Positions 33,810 to 42,456 of a DNA stretch of 64,000 bases are shown here, piece by piece. The position numbers were made by a program, and so were the translations under genes. Below the pieces are notes generated by a model. The model was not told the DNA's origin, made no database searches, and worked only from the letters and a program-made list of their open reading frames with translations. Numbering within the stretch: the first letter of the stretch is position 1; each line of letters begins with the position of its first letter. Source of the stretch: Amycolatopsis taiwanensis DSM 45107 (GTDB taxonomy: Bacteria > Actinomycetota > Actinomycetes > Mycobacteriales > Pseudonocardiaceae); contig NZ_JAFB01000042.1 of the NCBI RefSeq assembly GCF_000519205.1, positions 1 to 64,000 on the forward strand, given 5' to 3'.

Positions 33810-34480
33810 TCAAGGTCGTGCTGGCCGACGACGAAGCATTCATGCGCGCGGGGGTGGCCGCCATCCTCGGCGCGGACCCGGGCATCGAGGTCGTCGCCGA
33901 GGCCGCCGACGGCCGCGAAGCCGTCGAACAGGCACTCACCGCGCACCCGGACGTCGTGCTGCTCGACATCCGGATGCCCGGGCTGGACGGCCTGGGCGCG
34001 GCCGCCGAGATCCGGCGGCTGTTGCCCGCGACCGGCGTCATCATGCTCACGACGTTCGGCGAGGACGAGTACATCGAGCGTGCGCTCGGCCTCGGCGCCG
34101 GCGGGTTCCTGCTGAAGTCGGGTGACCCGCGGGAACTGCTGGCCGGCATCCACGCGGTCGCCGACGGCGCCGCATTCCTCTCGCCGAAGGTCGCCCAGCG
34201 GGTGATCGCTCGTCTGTCTGGCGGACGCTTTTCGCGTGCCGCCGCGGCCCGTGAGCGGATCGCCGGGCTGACCCCGCGGGAGCGGGAAGTGCTGACGCTG
34301 CTCGGGTCCGGGCTGTCCAATGCGGACATCGCGGCGAAGCTGTTCGTCGTGGAGGGCACGGTGAAGGCGCACGTGAGCACGATCCTGACCCGGCTCGGCG
34401 CGAAGAACCGGGTGCAGGCCGCGATCACGGCGTACGAGGCGGGGCTGGTCGGGGGAGACGCGGAGCCCGCCACCCCGTGA
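33806..34480 (+). CDS. NarL/LuxR-type response regulator
   Basis: 224 residues from GTG 33806, which overlaps the kinase stop. Phospho-Asp 54 lies in VLLDIRMPGLDGL; switch Thr is in MLTTFGEDEYI; LLKSGDPRELLAGIH is conserved. The LuxR HTH is TPREREVLTLLGSGLSNADI, then VEGTVKAHVSTILTRL. It is strikingly similar along its whole length to the regulator at 27297-27950, consistent with module duplication. It is likely to control the flanking serine hydrolase or the ABC exporter. Confidence 0.93.
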   Translation: MIKVVLADDEAFMRAGVAAILGADPGIEVVAEAADGREAVEQALTAHPDVVLLDIRMPGLDGLGAAAEIRRLLPATGVIMLTTFGEDEYIERALGLGAGGFLLKSGDPRELLAGIHAVADGAAFLSPKVAQRVIARLSGGRFSRAAAARERIAGLTPREREVLTLLGSGLSNADIAAKLFVVEGTVKAHVSTILTRLGAKNRVQAAITAYEAGLVGGDAEPATP

Positions 34481-34589
34481 TCCCGGCGCCTGCACCGAGA
34501 CTTCCGAAGCTATCCTTTGTGGACATTGCGTAGGCGAGCACGGTCGCGTCGAGAGCGCACGTGAGGTGTTGGCGGGCATCGGGGCGGCC

Positions 34590-34620
34590 GGCCCGGGCGC
34601 CTGCGCGAAGCGCCCGGGCC
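34590..34620. terminator. Hairpin terminator between convergent genes
   Basis: GGCCCGGGCGC (34590-34600) pairs perfectly with GCGCCCGGGCC (34610-34620) around a 9-base loop. It lies between the response regulator and the convergent ABC permease, immediately after the latter's stop. Confidence 0.75.
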
Positions 34621-34625
34621 AGGAG

Positions 34626-35411
34626 TCACGCGTCACGGCGGCGCAGCACCGTCCCGCCCACCAGCAAGCCCGCCGCGGCCCACCCCGTGCAGACCAGCAA
34701 GCCCACCCAAGGTGCGTACGGCGCCACCGCCTCCGTGATCGGGTTGGGCTGGCCCGCCTCGACCATGGCGTTCAGCCCCGCGATGCCCGGGAAGTACGGC
34801 ACCAGCTCCGGCAGTCCCAGGGTGGCCACGATCAGCGGCAACGGCACCAGCAGCACGAGCACCGACACCAGCGTCCCCGCCGCGCTGCGCAGGGCCCAGC
34901 CGATCCCCGTGCACAGCACCCCCAACAGCGCGAAATAGCCGCCCATGCCGGTCGCCGCCATGAAGACTGCCGAGAACGTCGTTGGCAGTCCATGGCCGCC
35001 CTTCACCGCGCTTGCCAGCAGCGTCCCGCCGCTCGCCAGCACCACGCCGGTCGCGAACAGCACCGGCAGCAGCACCGCCGCCTTCGCCAACACCACGCGT
35101 TCGCGGACCGGCGTCCACAGCAGGGTCGAGCGGATGCCGCCGCCGGTGTATTCGCTCGTCACGAACAGCGTCGTCAGTGCGATCACCGCGAACTGCGCCA
35201 GATAGAACCCGCCGCCGATCGCGATCGTGTGGCCGCTCATCGGCTGGTCGCTGTCGTAGCGCTGGACGATGGCTGACAGTGTGCTGTAGCCCAGCAGCAC
35301 CACAGTCGCGCCCGTCAGACACCACCACGTCGCGCGGACCGACCAGAGCTTCGTCCACTCCGCCGCCACCGCGCCGGGCAGCTCTCCGCCGTGCACTTCG
35401 GTCGTCGTCAT
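34626..35411 (-). CDS. ABC-2 type transporter permease
   Basis: 261 residues with about six hydrophobic helices (WWCLTGATVVLLGYSTL, FAVIALTTLFVTSEY, VVLASGGTLLASA, YFALLGVLCTGIGWAL, LVSVLVLLVPLPLIVATL, PWVGLLVCTGWAAAGLLVGG). FVTSEYTGGGIRSTLL is the conserved ABC-2/DUF loop after helix 2. Its ATG overlaps the ATPase stop (ATGA), forming a two-gene exporter. In actinobacteria such pairs under kinase/regulator control often give resistance to envelope-active peptides; the cargo is unknown. Confidence 0.88.
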   Translation of the reverse strand: MTTTEVHGGELPGAVAAEWTKLWSVRATWWCLTGATVVLLGYSTLSAIVQRYDSDQPMSGHTIAIGGGFYLAQFAVIALTTLFVTSEYTGGGIRSTLLWTPVRERVVLAKAAVLLPVLFATGVVLASGGTLLASAVKGGHGLPTTFSAVFMAATGMGGYFALLGVLCTGIGWALRSAAGTLVSVLVLLVPLPLIVATLGLPELVPYFPGIAGLNAMVEAGQPNPITEAVAPYAPWVGLLVCTGWAAAGLLVGGTVLRRRDA

Positions 35412-36361
35412 GCTGTTTCCTTCGCTAGTTTGCGCGCGACTGTGTCCTGTGCCGGAACCCGGTATTCCAGCGAAGAAGCGGTCAGTTCCATATAGGCCTG
35501 TTCGAGTGACGCCATCCGCGCGGTGAGGCCGTGCACCCGGACGCCCAACTCGTGCACCAGGTCGCCGACGCGTGTGACACCGAGGCCGTCCACCAGCAAC
35601 TCGCCCGGCTCACCGGGATGCGTCACGGCGCCTTTGGTGCGCAGCAGCGCTTCGAGCTGCGCGCGTTCGCCCTCGACCGGGACGCGCACCGAGACCGTCG
35701 TGCGGGAGTTGTCCGCGATGAACTCCGCGACCGGCGCATCGGCCAGGAGCTTGCCCTTGCCGATCACGACGAGGTGGTCGGCGGTGAGCTGCATCTCGCT
35801 CATCAGGTGGCTGGAGACGAACACCGTCCGCCCCTGGGCCGCCAGCGAGCGCATCAGCTGCCGGACCCAGCGGACACCGTCCGGGTCGAGGCCGTTGACC
35901 GGCTCGTCGAACATGAGGATGCCCGGGTCGCCGAGCAGCGCGCCGGCGATGCCGAGGCGCTGGCCCATGCCGAGCGAGAACTGCCCGGCGCGCTTGCCCG
36001 CGACGTCGGAAAGTCCCACCGTGGCGAGGACTTCCTCGACACGGCTCGCCGCGATGCCGTTGCTGCGGGCCATGGCCAGCAGGTGCTTGCCGGCGCTGCG
36101 GCCGGGGTGCAGGGCCTTGGCGTCGAGCAGCGCGCCGACCTCGCGCAGCGGGTGCCGCAGCTCGGCGTAGCGCCGTCCGCCGACCAGTACTTCGCCGGCC
36201 TGTGGGTGGTCAAGGCCGACGGTCATCCGCATCGTCGTCGACTTCCCGGCACCGTTGGGGCCGAGGAAGCCGGTCACCTGGCCTGGTGTGACGTCGCAGG
36301 TGAGCGCATCGACGACGGTTTTCTCCCCGTAGCGCTTCGTGAGTCCCCGAAGCGTGATCAT
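35408..36361 (-). CDS. ABC transporter ATP-binding protein
   Basis: 317 residues from ATG 36361, preceded by AGGAGG at 4 bases. Walker A is GPNGAGKST, the Q-loop region contains HPLREVGALLD, the signature is FSLGMGQRLGIAGALLG (degenerate SLGMGQ instead of LSGGQ), Walker B with catalytic Glu is ILMFDEPVNGLDP, and the switch His is in VSSHLMSEMQ. The last 90 residues form a DUF4162-like extension. This matches DrrA-type single-domain exporters. It is coupled to the permease. Confidence 0.92.
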   Translation of the reverse strand: MITLRGLTKRYGEKTVVDALTCDVTPGQVTGFLGPNGAGKSTTMRMTVGLDHPQAGEVLVGGRRYAELRHPLREVGALLDAKALHPGRSAGKHLLAMARSNGIAASRVEEVLATVGLSDVAGKRAGQFSLGMGQRLGIAGALLGDPGILMFDEPVNGLDPDGVRWVRQLMRSLAAQGRTVFVSSHLMSEMQLTADHLVVIGKGKLLADAPVAEFIADNSRTTVSVRVPVEGERAQLEALLRTKGAVTHPGEPGELLVDGLGVTRVGDLVHELGVRVHGLTARMASLEQAYMELTASSLEYRVPAQDTVARKLAKETA

Positions 36362-36497
36362 GGTTCCTCCTGGTGATTCGCCTGTACCAGGAGCCTGGCT
36401 GCTCAGGGGTGGCCGGGGCATCGGACGTTGGTCGTGGCCGACCCTCGACTTTCGGCAGGGATCAGGGCCCCGCCTCGCGGGTCAGCGACTTGAATTG

Positions 36498-36926
36498 TCA
36501 GTCCTCGTGCGTCGAGCGGCCGGCGTCCAGCCGCCGCTGGTACCGCTCGCTGGCCTCCTCGATCAGATCGCCCGACAGCCACGCGATCGGCTCGATGTCC
36601 ACGAGCAGTGGTTCGTTGTCGGGCCCGAAGTCCGCCTCCTTGCCGGTGAGCACCCACGGCCGCGCGCCCTCCTCGCGTTCACGCAGGTACTGGCAGATCC
36701 GCCGGGCCAGCCAGTCCTCGACGGGCAGGGTCCACCAGCCCGGCGGCTTGAGCGAGTTCGCCGACAGACCGGGCAGCTGGAGGCCGCTCTCGTGGTCCGT
36801 GCTCGGATGCTCCGCGTCCTCCTCCGGTCCCGGCGAGTACCGGACGTAGACCGTCGAGCACGGCACGATGAGTTCCGCGAGGTCGGCCAGCCGGTGCAGC
36901 GTGGGCAAGGATTCCTCTACCGCCAT
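36498..36926 (-). CDS. DUF6098 family protein
   Basis: 142 residues from ATG 36926. The sequence LPTLHRLADLAELI, VYVRYSPGPEEDAEHPSTDH, ESGLQLPGLSANSL, WWTLPVEDWLARRICQYL and WVLTGKEADFGPDNEPLL matches the conserved pattern of DUF6098, an actinobacterial family of unknown function. It is cytosolic, with no signal or membrane segment. It is not obviously linked to its neighbours; the ABC operon upstream is separated by 136 bases. Confidence 0.75.
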   Translation of the reverse strand: MAVEESLPTLHRLADLAELIVPCSTVYVRYSPGPEEDAEHPSTDHESGLQLPGLSANSLKPPGWWTLPVEDWLARRICQYLREREEGARPWVLTGKEADFGPDNEPLLVDIEPIAWLSGDLIEEASERYQRRLDAGRSTHED

Positions 36927-37321
36927 ACCGCAGTAGTGCCCTGCGGACGGAATGGTTACACGGCGGGAGTGGCGAGTTCCCGCACCGCCAGGGTGGCGGC
37001 GCCGGTGCCAAGCGGTGCGCGACGCCATGGTCGGTCACGCGGTACTCGAAGGCTTTGCGACGACCAGAAGTCGGGTGCGGCGCTCATCCGAAATGGACCG
37101 GTCGAGTTGTCGTGACGCAACAAGGGGGTCGCATCCGCAGGGACGGCTGCACTCTGAGTTGTCCTGACCTCGGCCAACTTCACCTGGTTGTGGGACATGA
37201 TGGCTGCCGTGTCCGTGCCAAGGTGATGTTTGGTCCGCTGGTATGGGGCGGGGCGGGAAACCCGAGCACCTGCTACCTGTGAGTGGGATCTATCGGCCTG
37301 GCCTGGGGAGGGGCAGAGACG
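36927..37321. other. Intergenic region between divergent genes
   Basis: No convincing frame. The only features are a probable promoter stretch near 37180-37230 and GAGGGG just before the LuxR start. No repeats were seen. Confidence 0.45.
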
Positions 37322-38929
37322 GTGCTGCAGAGAACGCAACCTGCTCGTGTCTCGGTGGCTGACTTGCCGGAAGCGTTGGCCAGGATCGCCGAGGACCGCG
37401 ACTGGGCCACGCTCGAAGCCCTGTGCGACCAGCACATCCTCGCGGTGGAAGGCGAACTCGCCGCTCGGCTGCTTTCCGTGCTCAACCAGGTGCCGGACGA
37501 GGAGCTGCGCGCGCGACCGCGCCTGATGATCTCGTGGGTCAGCGCTTACTATGCCGCGAACCAATCAGACGCCAGCGAACTCCGGCCGTACCTGCGCCAC
37601 TACACCGAACTCGGTACCCGCCTGGCGGCGACGATGGACATCGCGGGCGAGACTTCGGTGGCGACACTGGTCACAGTCGGCACCGCGGCGGTGATCGGGT
37701 TGCGCATGCGAGGGGCGTGCGCCGAGGCCGAGGAGTTGGGACAGCGCTTGACCACCCGCGCGGCGCAGCTCAGCCCGCTGCCCGGCGTCGATGTGGTACC
37801 GCGCACTGGCTGGCTTCCCATGCAACGTGGTCTGACGCGTTCGTTGATGGATGACTTTCCGGCCGCGATCGAGTTTTACCGCCACGCGTATGAGCAGGCG
37901 ATGGTCGAGCCGATAACGGCGGCCACTGCCCTCAACGCGACGGCGAATCTCGCCATGGTCTTCGCCGATCTCGGGCACGGTGCCATCGCGCGGCAGTGGC
38001 TTGACCGGATGCGTGGCTTCGCATCGCCTTCCCGGCGGGTCCAATTCCTGCTCACCGTGGGTGGGACGATCGCCGAGGGCTGGGACGCGCTGGACCGCTA
38101 CGACGAGGCGAGCCTCGCGAACTGCCTGGAGGTCACCGGTGACGGCACCAAGCAGCTGGAAGTCTGGCCCTTCGTAGCGGCGCTGGTGTTTGCGCACGGG
38201 CTGTATCTCGGCGATCCGGCGATGTCGCTGGCCCATCTCGGCACGCTTCGGCTCAGCCACGCGCCTGCGCTCGTCGAACAGGGCACCGCCGTCCGGGTGA
38301 TGCGCCGCGCCCACGTCGAGTTGCTGATCGCCACCGGCCAGGCCACCCGCGCACTCCGATTGATCAAGGAGGCGGGCCCGCAAGCGTCGTGGCTGGCGCT
38401 GCCTGCCGCCCGGCTTCGCCTGCTCAACGGCGAATATGAGGCGGTCCGCGCGATAGCCTCGCGCATTTCCTGGGACGAAACCACTTCGCGCCGGGACGCC
38501 CGGCAGATGCTGCTCCTCAGAGCGGTCGCCGCGCTGCGGATGGGTGACAAGGAAGAGGCCCGCCGGTCGGTTGAGCTGGTCAGCCATGTGCGTACCCCCG
38601 ACGAAGTGCTTTCGCTCGCCTCGTTGTCGCCGGACGATCGGGACGAGGTGTTCCGCCTGGCAGGCTTCCCCCTGACCGATGAGGCAGCACAGCGCCTGGC
38701 CCGGGCCCGGCCGGTGTTTCCGGAACGCGTCCAACTGGTCGAACTGAGCAACCGCGAGCAGGTGGTACTCACCGAACTGGGCGCCGGCCTGACCCTTGCG
38801 GAGGTCGCGCGCAAGCTCGTCGTGTCCGTGAACACCGTGCGCACGCAGGTGAAAAGTGTCTATCGCAAGCTAGGCGCGTCCAGCCGTGAGGACGCGCTGA
38901 TGCGGGCTTACGAGCTGGGCGCACTCTGA
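37322..38929 (+). CDS. LuxR family regulator with MalT-like TPR region
   Basis: 535 residues from GTG 37322 (GAGGGG 8 bases upstream); an earlier start at 37283 is possible. It lacks the N-terminal ATPase of full MalT proteins. Residues 20-430 are helical tetratricopeptide-like repeats (ARIAEDRDWATLEALCDQHI, RPRLMISWVSAYYAANQ). The LuxR HTH at the C-terminus is LSNREQVVLTELGAGLTLAEVA, then VSVNTVRTQVKSVYRKL. It probably responds to a ligand or protein bound by the TPR array. The target is not evident; the neighbouring DyP peroxidase gene is convergent. Confidence 0.85.
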   Translation: MLQRTQPARVSVADLPEALARIAEDRDWATLEALCDQHILAVEGELAARLLSVLNQVPDEELRARPRLMISWVSAYYAANQSDASELRPYLRHYTELGTRLAATMDIAGETSVATLVTVGTAAVIGLRMRGACAEAEELGQRLTTRAAQLSPLPGVDVVPRTGWLPMQRGLTRSLMDDFPAAIEFYRHAYEQAMVEPITAATALNATANLAMVFADLGHGAIARQWLDRMRGFASPSRRVQFLLTVGGTIAEGWDALDRYDEASLANCLEVTGDGTKQLEVWPFVAALVFAHGLYLGDPAMSLAHLGTLRLSHAPALVEQGTAVRVMRRAHVELLIATGQATRALRLIKEAGPQASWLALPAARLRLLNGEYEAVRAIASRISWDETTSRRDARQMLLLRAVAALRMGDKEEARRSVELVSHVRTPDEVLSLASLSPDDRDEVFRLAGFPLTDEAAQRLARARPVFPERVQLVELSNREQVVLTELGAGLTLAEVARKLVVSVNTVRTQVKSVYRKLGASSREDALMRAYELGAL

Positions 38930-38931
38930 CG

Positions 38932-38942
38932 TCCACAGTGGA
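38932..38942. repeat. TCCACAGTGGA palindrome, copy 2
   Basis: Identical to the site at 24527-24537, and again directly after a stop codon (2 bases). It lies between the convergent LuxR and DyP genes. Confidence 0.4.
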
Positions 38943-38975
38943 TTCCGGAAGAGGCTGTCCATCATGGTCGACTGA

Positions 38976-40127
38976 TCACCGGAACAGTGTGGCACCAAGT
39001 GGGTGCTGCTCGTCGAAACCGGGGAGTATCAGGAAGGTCGCACTGGCGGTGGTGGTGGTGAATTGCAGCAGTGCGTCGGAATTGTCCATGTGGGTGAGTG
39101 TGTTGGTGAAGGTCCGTATGTCGTTCTGGAAGCTCATGAAGAGCAGGCCGGGCGCGGGTTCGTCGATGCTGTAGGAGCGACGGAGCATGAGGCCGACGCC
39201 GACCACGTTGGAATGTGCTCTGCGGACGTGGGCGTCTGCCGGTATGAGATAGCGTCCGTCCGGCGTTTTGGCGCCGAGTTCGGGGTCCGAGGCGATGGTG
39301 CCACCGGAGAGGGGAATACCGGTGGCTCGGCGCCGGCCGAAGACTGCCTCCTGGTCGGCAACGGACAGCGTGGCGAACCGCGGCAGATCGAGTTCCATGC
39401 GTCGGAGTACGGCAATGGTGCCGCTGGCGACCGGAGCCGGCCCGGCCAGCCACAGGTCTCGTTGTTCTTCGACGGTCGTGCGTGGGCCTACGATGCCGTC
39501 GATGAAACCGAGCAGGTTTCGTGGCGCGGTAAGGCCCTGAGCTACTGGAACGTTCGAACCTCTGCGTCCGGACTGCCGCCAGCGTTCGTGTATCCGGTCG
39601 CCTGCCTGGTCCAGGAGCGCGGCAGCGACGATCGGGACTACCAGGGCGTCGCTGGCGCAGATCTGTATGAGCAGGTCACCGCCGCGTGCCTGCGGGGCAA
39701 TCCGCTCGCGGGAGAACTGTGGGAGATCTGCTGCGCCGGGCAGGGAAGGATCGATTGTGCGCACCAGTCGGGGACCGACCCCGATTGTCACGGTGAGATC
39801 GCCCGGGGGCAGGCCCAGCAGCCGTGCATCGGTCCCCGCGGTGAGCGTGAGGACGGCCTGGCCGAGTTCGGCCAATAACGGGCCGGCAGCCACAGCGTCG
39901 CCGAGGTCGGCGACCACGGTCAGCAAGTTGGTCTGGGCCGGTTGCGGGAGCACGATTCCCGCCTGATAGCGGCCCGTTGGTGAGACCGGCGTGATTGACG
40001 CAGGCGTATCAACCTGGCCCGAATGAGCGGAATCCGGTTCGCATCCTGCGGTGAGGCCGGCGGCCATCAGAGTGCCGGTGGCACCGAGAAACGCGCGGCG
40101 TGACTGGTGATGGTCGGCTCGGCGCAC
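38976..40127 (-). CDS. DyP-type peroxidase, Tat-exported (EfeB-like)
   Basis: About 383 residues from GTG 40127; an ATG at 40193 would overlap the divergent gene and give an overlong leader. The Tat signal is SRRAFLGATGTLMAAGLTAG (twin Arg, with a Cys following). The DyP motif GxxDG is present as GFIDGIVG, with the distal Asp. A proximal heme His lies in DAHVRRAHS. Arg in VGLMLRRSYS and Phe in SFQNDIRTF fit the distal pocket. Family members oxidise dyes, lignin or heme at low pH; EfeB-type members release iron from heme. No efeU/efeO genes are adjacent. Confidence 0.85.
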   Translation of the reverse strand: MRRADHHQSRRAFLGATGTLMAAGLTAGCEPDSAHSGQVDTPASITPVSPTGRYQAGIVLPQPAQTNLLTVVADLGDAVAAGPLLAELGQAVLTLTAGTDARLLGLPPGDLTVTIGVGPRLVRTIDPSLPGAADLPQFSRERIAPQARGGDLLIQICASDALVVPIVAAALLDQAGDRIHERWRQSGRRGSNVPVAQGLTAPRNLLGFIDGIVGPRTTVEEQRDLWLAGPAPVASGTIAVLRRMELDLPRFATLSVADQEAVFGRRRATGIPLSGGTIASDPELGAKTPDGRYLIPADAHVRRAHSNVVGVGLMLRRSYSIDEPAPGLLFMSFQNDIRTFTNTLTHMDNSDALLQFTTTTASATFLILPGFDEQHPLGATLFR

Positions 40128-40191
40128 GGTGTGGAGAGTGCCATATCCGCCCTGACTCAGGCGAATAAGGCGTCCATGCCAAACTGAGATC

Positions 40192-41535
40192 ATGCCTCTT
40201 TTCCGTCTTCGCGTGCTGATCGCGATGCTGGGCACACTGACGGTCGTGCTGGCCGGCTGCGGCACTGGCGATGACGGATCGAGCCAGGGCCGGCGACCGG
40301 CCGGTGCGCACGTGACCATCCAGGTGCCGACTGACGCCCCGACGATCTCGGCCGCGGTGTCCCTCGCCCAGCCCGGTGACCTCGTGTTGGTCGCGCCGGG
40401 TGTGTATCACGAGTCGGTGAAAATCGCCACGGCGCAAATTACTCTTCGGGGCGAGTCCCGGGACAAGGTCGTCATCGACGGGCAGTTGCAGCAGCCGAAC
40501 GGCATCGTCGTGACCGCTCCCGGGGTGGCCGTGGAGAACCTGACCGTGGAGAACAATACGCAGAACGGGATACTGCTCACCGGTTCGGCGACGGCGGTCG
40601 CTGGATCGCCGGGGCGAACCGGCGGCTACGACACCGGCAACGAGCCCGTCACCTTCCTGAAATCATTCCTGGTCTCCTACGTGACCGCGACCCGCAACGG
40701 GCTGTACGGCATCTACGCGTTCTCCGCGCAGGACGGTGTCATCGAGCATTCGTACGCGTCAGGTGGGGCGGACTCGGGGATCTATGTCGGGCAGTGCAAG
40801 CCGTGTCACATCGTGGTGCGGGACAACATTGCCGAACTCAACGCGGTCGGCTACGAAGGCACCAATGCCAGTGGCGACATGTACGTGGTTGGTAATCGTT
40901 TCGTCGGAAACCGGGTCGGGCTCACCACGGACTCGGACCACCAGGAGAAACTGCTCCCACAGCAGGGTGCCGTCGTCGCGGGCAACCTGATCGCGGGCAA
41001 CCAGCAGACGTCGACCCCCGAACAGGCCGACGGCGGATGGGGCGTCGGCGTCGGAATCGATGGCGGCAGCGACAACCAGTTCATCCGCAACCGCATCGCC
41101 GGCAATATCAATGCCGGGCTGCTGATTACCGCGACCGTTGACATACCGCCGGACGGCAACCAGATCCTGGACAACACCTTCGCCGCCAACGGCGTTGACG
41201 TCGGCTGGACGTTCCCCACCGCCACGCAGGGACGCGGTAACTGCCTGAGCGGCAACGACCTACAAACGACAGTCCCCGCTCAACTTGCGACGATCGCGTC
41301 CTGCCCGGTTTCTGCTCAGTCACCCGTGCTGTCCGGCACGTGGGCGATGCCGACGGCGCCTGGCGGTATCCCGTTCACCGAGGTGGCTGCGCCCGCCGCA
41401 CAGCCGCAGTTCCCGAATGCCACCACCACCGGCGCCACCGTTGTTCCAGCCCTTCCGGCGCTACCGGAGATCGCAAGCATCCCACTGCCGTCGGCGTCAC
41501 TGCTCGCCGAGAGCGCACTGGTACAGACCTCTTGA
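40192..41535 (+). CDS. Lipoprotein with right-handed parallel beta-helix
   Basis: 447 residues. A lipobox LVLAGC (TVVLAGCGTG) ends the signal peptide near residue 23. Residues 45-385 contain repeated short turns rich in Gly and Asn with V/I at coil positions (NGIVVTAPGVAVENLTVENN, NGLYGIYAFSAQDGVIEHSY, SGIYVGQ, NQFIRNRIAGN). This is the pattern of pectate-lyase-like or NosD-like helices. The tail after residue 395 is Pro/Ala-rich. The function may be polysaccharide binding or scaffold. It is divergent from the DyP gene and may share its promoter region. Confidence 0.78.
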   Translation: MPLFRLRVLIAMLGTLTVVLAGCGTGDDGSSQGRRPAGAHVTIQVPTDAPTISAAVSLAQPGDLVLVAPGVYHESVKIATAQITLRGESRDKVVIDGQLQQPNGIVVTAPGVAVENLTVENNTQNGILLTGSATAVAGSPGRTGGYDTGNEPVTFLKSFLVSYVTATRNGLYGIYAFSAQDGVIEHSYASGGADSGIYVGQCKPCHIVVRDNIAELNAVGYEGTNASGDMYVVGNRFVGNRVGLTTDSDHQEKLLPQQGAVVAGNLIAGNQQTSTPEQADGGWGVGVGIDGGSDNQFIRNRIAGNINAGLLITATVDIPPDGNQILDNTFAANGVDVGWTFPTATQGRGNCLSGNDLQTTVPAQLATIASCPVSAQSPVLSGTWAMPTAPGGIPFTEVAAPAAQPQFPNATTTGATVVPALPALPEIASIPLPSASLLAESALVQTS

Positions 41536-41542
41536 ACGGCGG

Positions 41543-42340
41543 CTATCGCGGCGGGGTGACTCCGGGTACCGGCAGGACCGGAACATACGTCTGGGTGTCG
41601 AAATCGATGACCACCGGCTGCGGCTCGGAAGCCACCTTGACCTGCACCCGATACATGGTGCCGTCCGAGCCGATCCAGTAGCGCACGGTGTCCGCCGTGC
41701 CGGGCTTGCCGTTGGCGCTTGGCCCGGTCATGACGTCCACCGGATGGCCGCCCATCTGGTCCTGACCAATCCAGGTTGCGCCGTTCTGTGGCAGTAGCTG
41801 GGCATTGTCCGGCCGGTCGCTACCTAGACCGAGTGCGATGGCCAACGAGGTGTCCAGGGCACTGCCGGACGTCTGCAGTGGACGGCTGACCCAATCCGAC
41901 CCGGGCGGCGACGCCGGTGCCTCCGCCGGGGTGTTCGCCATCGGGTGGACCAGCACGGTGGCGGCCGTCCATTCGATCAGCCCGTCGCTGGACGTATCGC
42001 GCCCGGCACCGTGCACCACGCCGTAAGCGAGTTTGCCGCGGTAGTCGATCGACCCCTTGATGACCAGGCCACCAGCGGCGTTCGGCACGGTGATCGTCAC
42101 CGCACGACCCCCCGCCTGGTAGTTGCGAAACCGCGTAATCGCCAGCCGGTTCGCCTCGTCCGAGGTCAATGCGCGTGGTCCGGCTGGGCCTGAATCGCCG
42201 CCAATGACCAGGAACGTGGCCACCGTGGCGCCCGCAACGCCCAAGACGGCTACCACCCACCATGGCCGCAGCCATCGGCGTAGGCCGGTGCCGCGCCGCG
42301 GGCGACGCTGCTGGGTTCTCTTGCTCCGCACGCGGCGCAA
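41543..42340 (-). CDS. Membrane-anchored secreted protein of unknown function
   Basis: 265 residues from TTG 42340; GTG 42331 is possible. An Arg-rich cytoplasmic tail precedes one transmembrane helix (WWVVAVLGVAGATVATFLVIG). The outside domain (residues 55-265) has beta-strand character: LVIKGSIDYRGKLAYGVVHG, then VDVMTGPSANGKPGTADTVR and TMYRVQVKVASEPQPVVIDF. This resembles LolA/LppX-like lipid- or sugar-binding domains only in a general way. It ends 7 bases from the beta-helix gene on the opposite strand. No confident family. Confidence 0.65.
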   Translation of the reverse strand: MRRVRSKRTQQRRPRRGTGLRRWLRPWWVVAVLGVAGATVATFLVIGGDSGPAGPRALTSDEANRLAITRFRNYQAGGRAVTITVPNAAGGLVIKGSIDYRGKLAYGVVHGAGRDTSSDGLIEWTAATVLVHPMANTPAEAPASPPGSDWVSRPLQTSGSALDTSLAIALGLGSDRPDNAQLLPQNGATWIGQDQMGGHPVDVMTGPSANGKPGTADTVRYWIGSDGTMYRVQVKVASEPQPVVIDFDTQTYVPVLPVPGVTPPR

Positions 42341-42456
42341 CGCTAACAGGCTCGCCGATTCACCCGCTAATTCACCCGGTTTTTGGTGTATACCAGTGCG
42401 TCGTTCTGGTTATCTAGGCCGGTTCTTGCTCGCCTGACAAGGGGACAGCTATAGCT

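Noticed and set aside
34566..35276. + strand frame across the ABC permease
   Set aside because: Gln/His/Arg-rich antisense of hydrophobic helices. The permease is coupled to its ATPase on the other strand.
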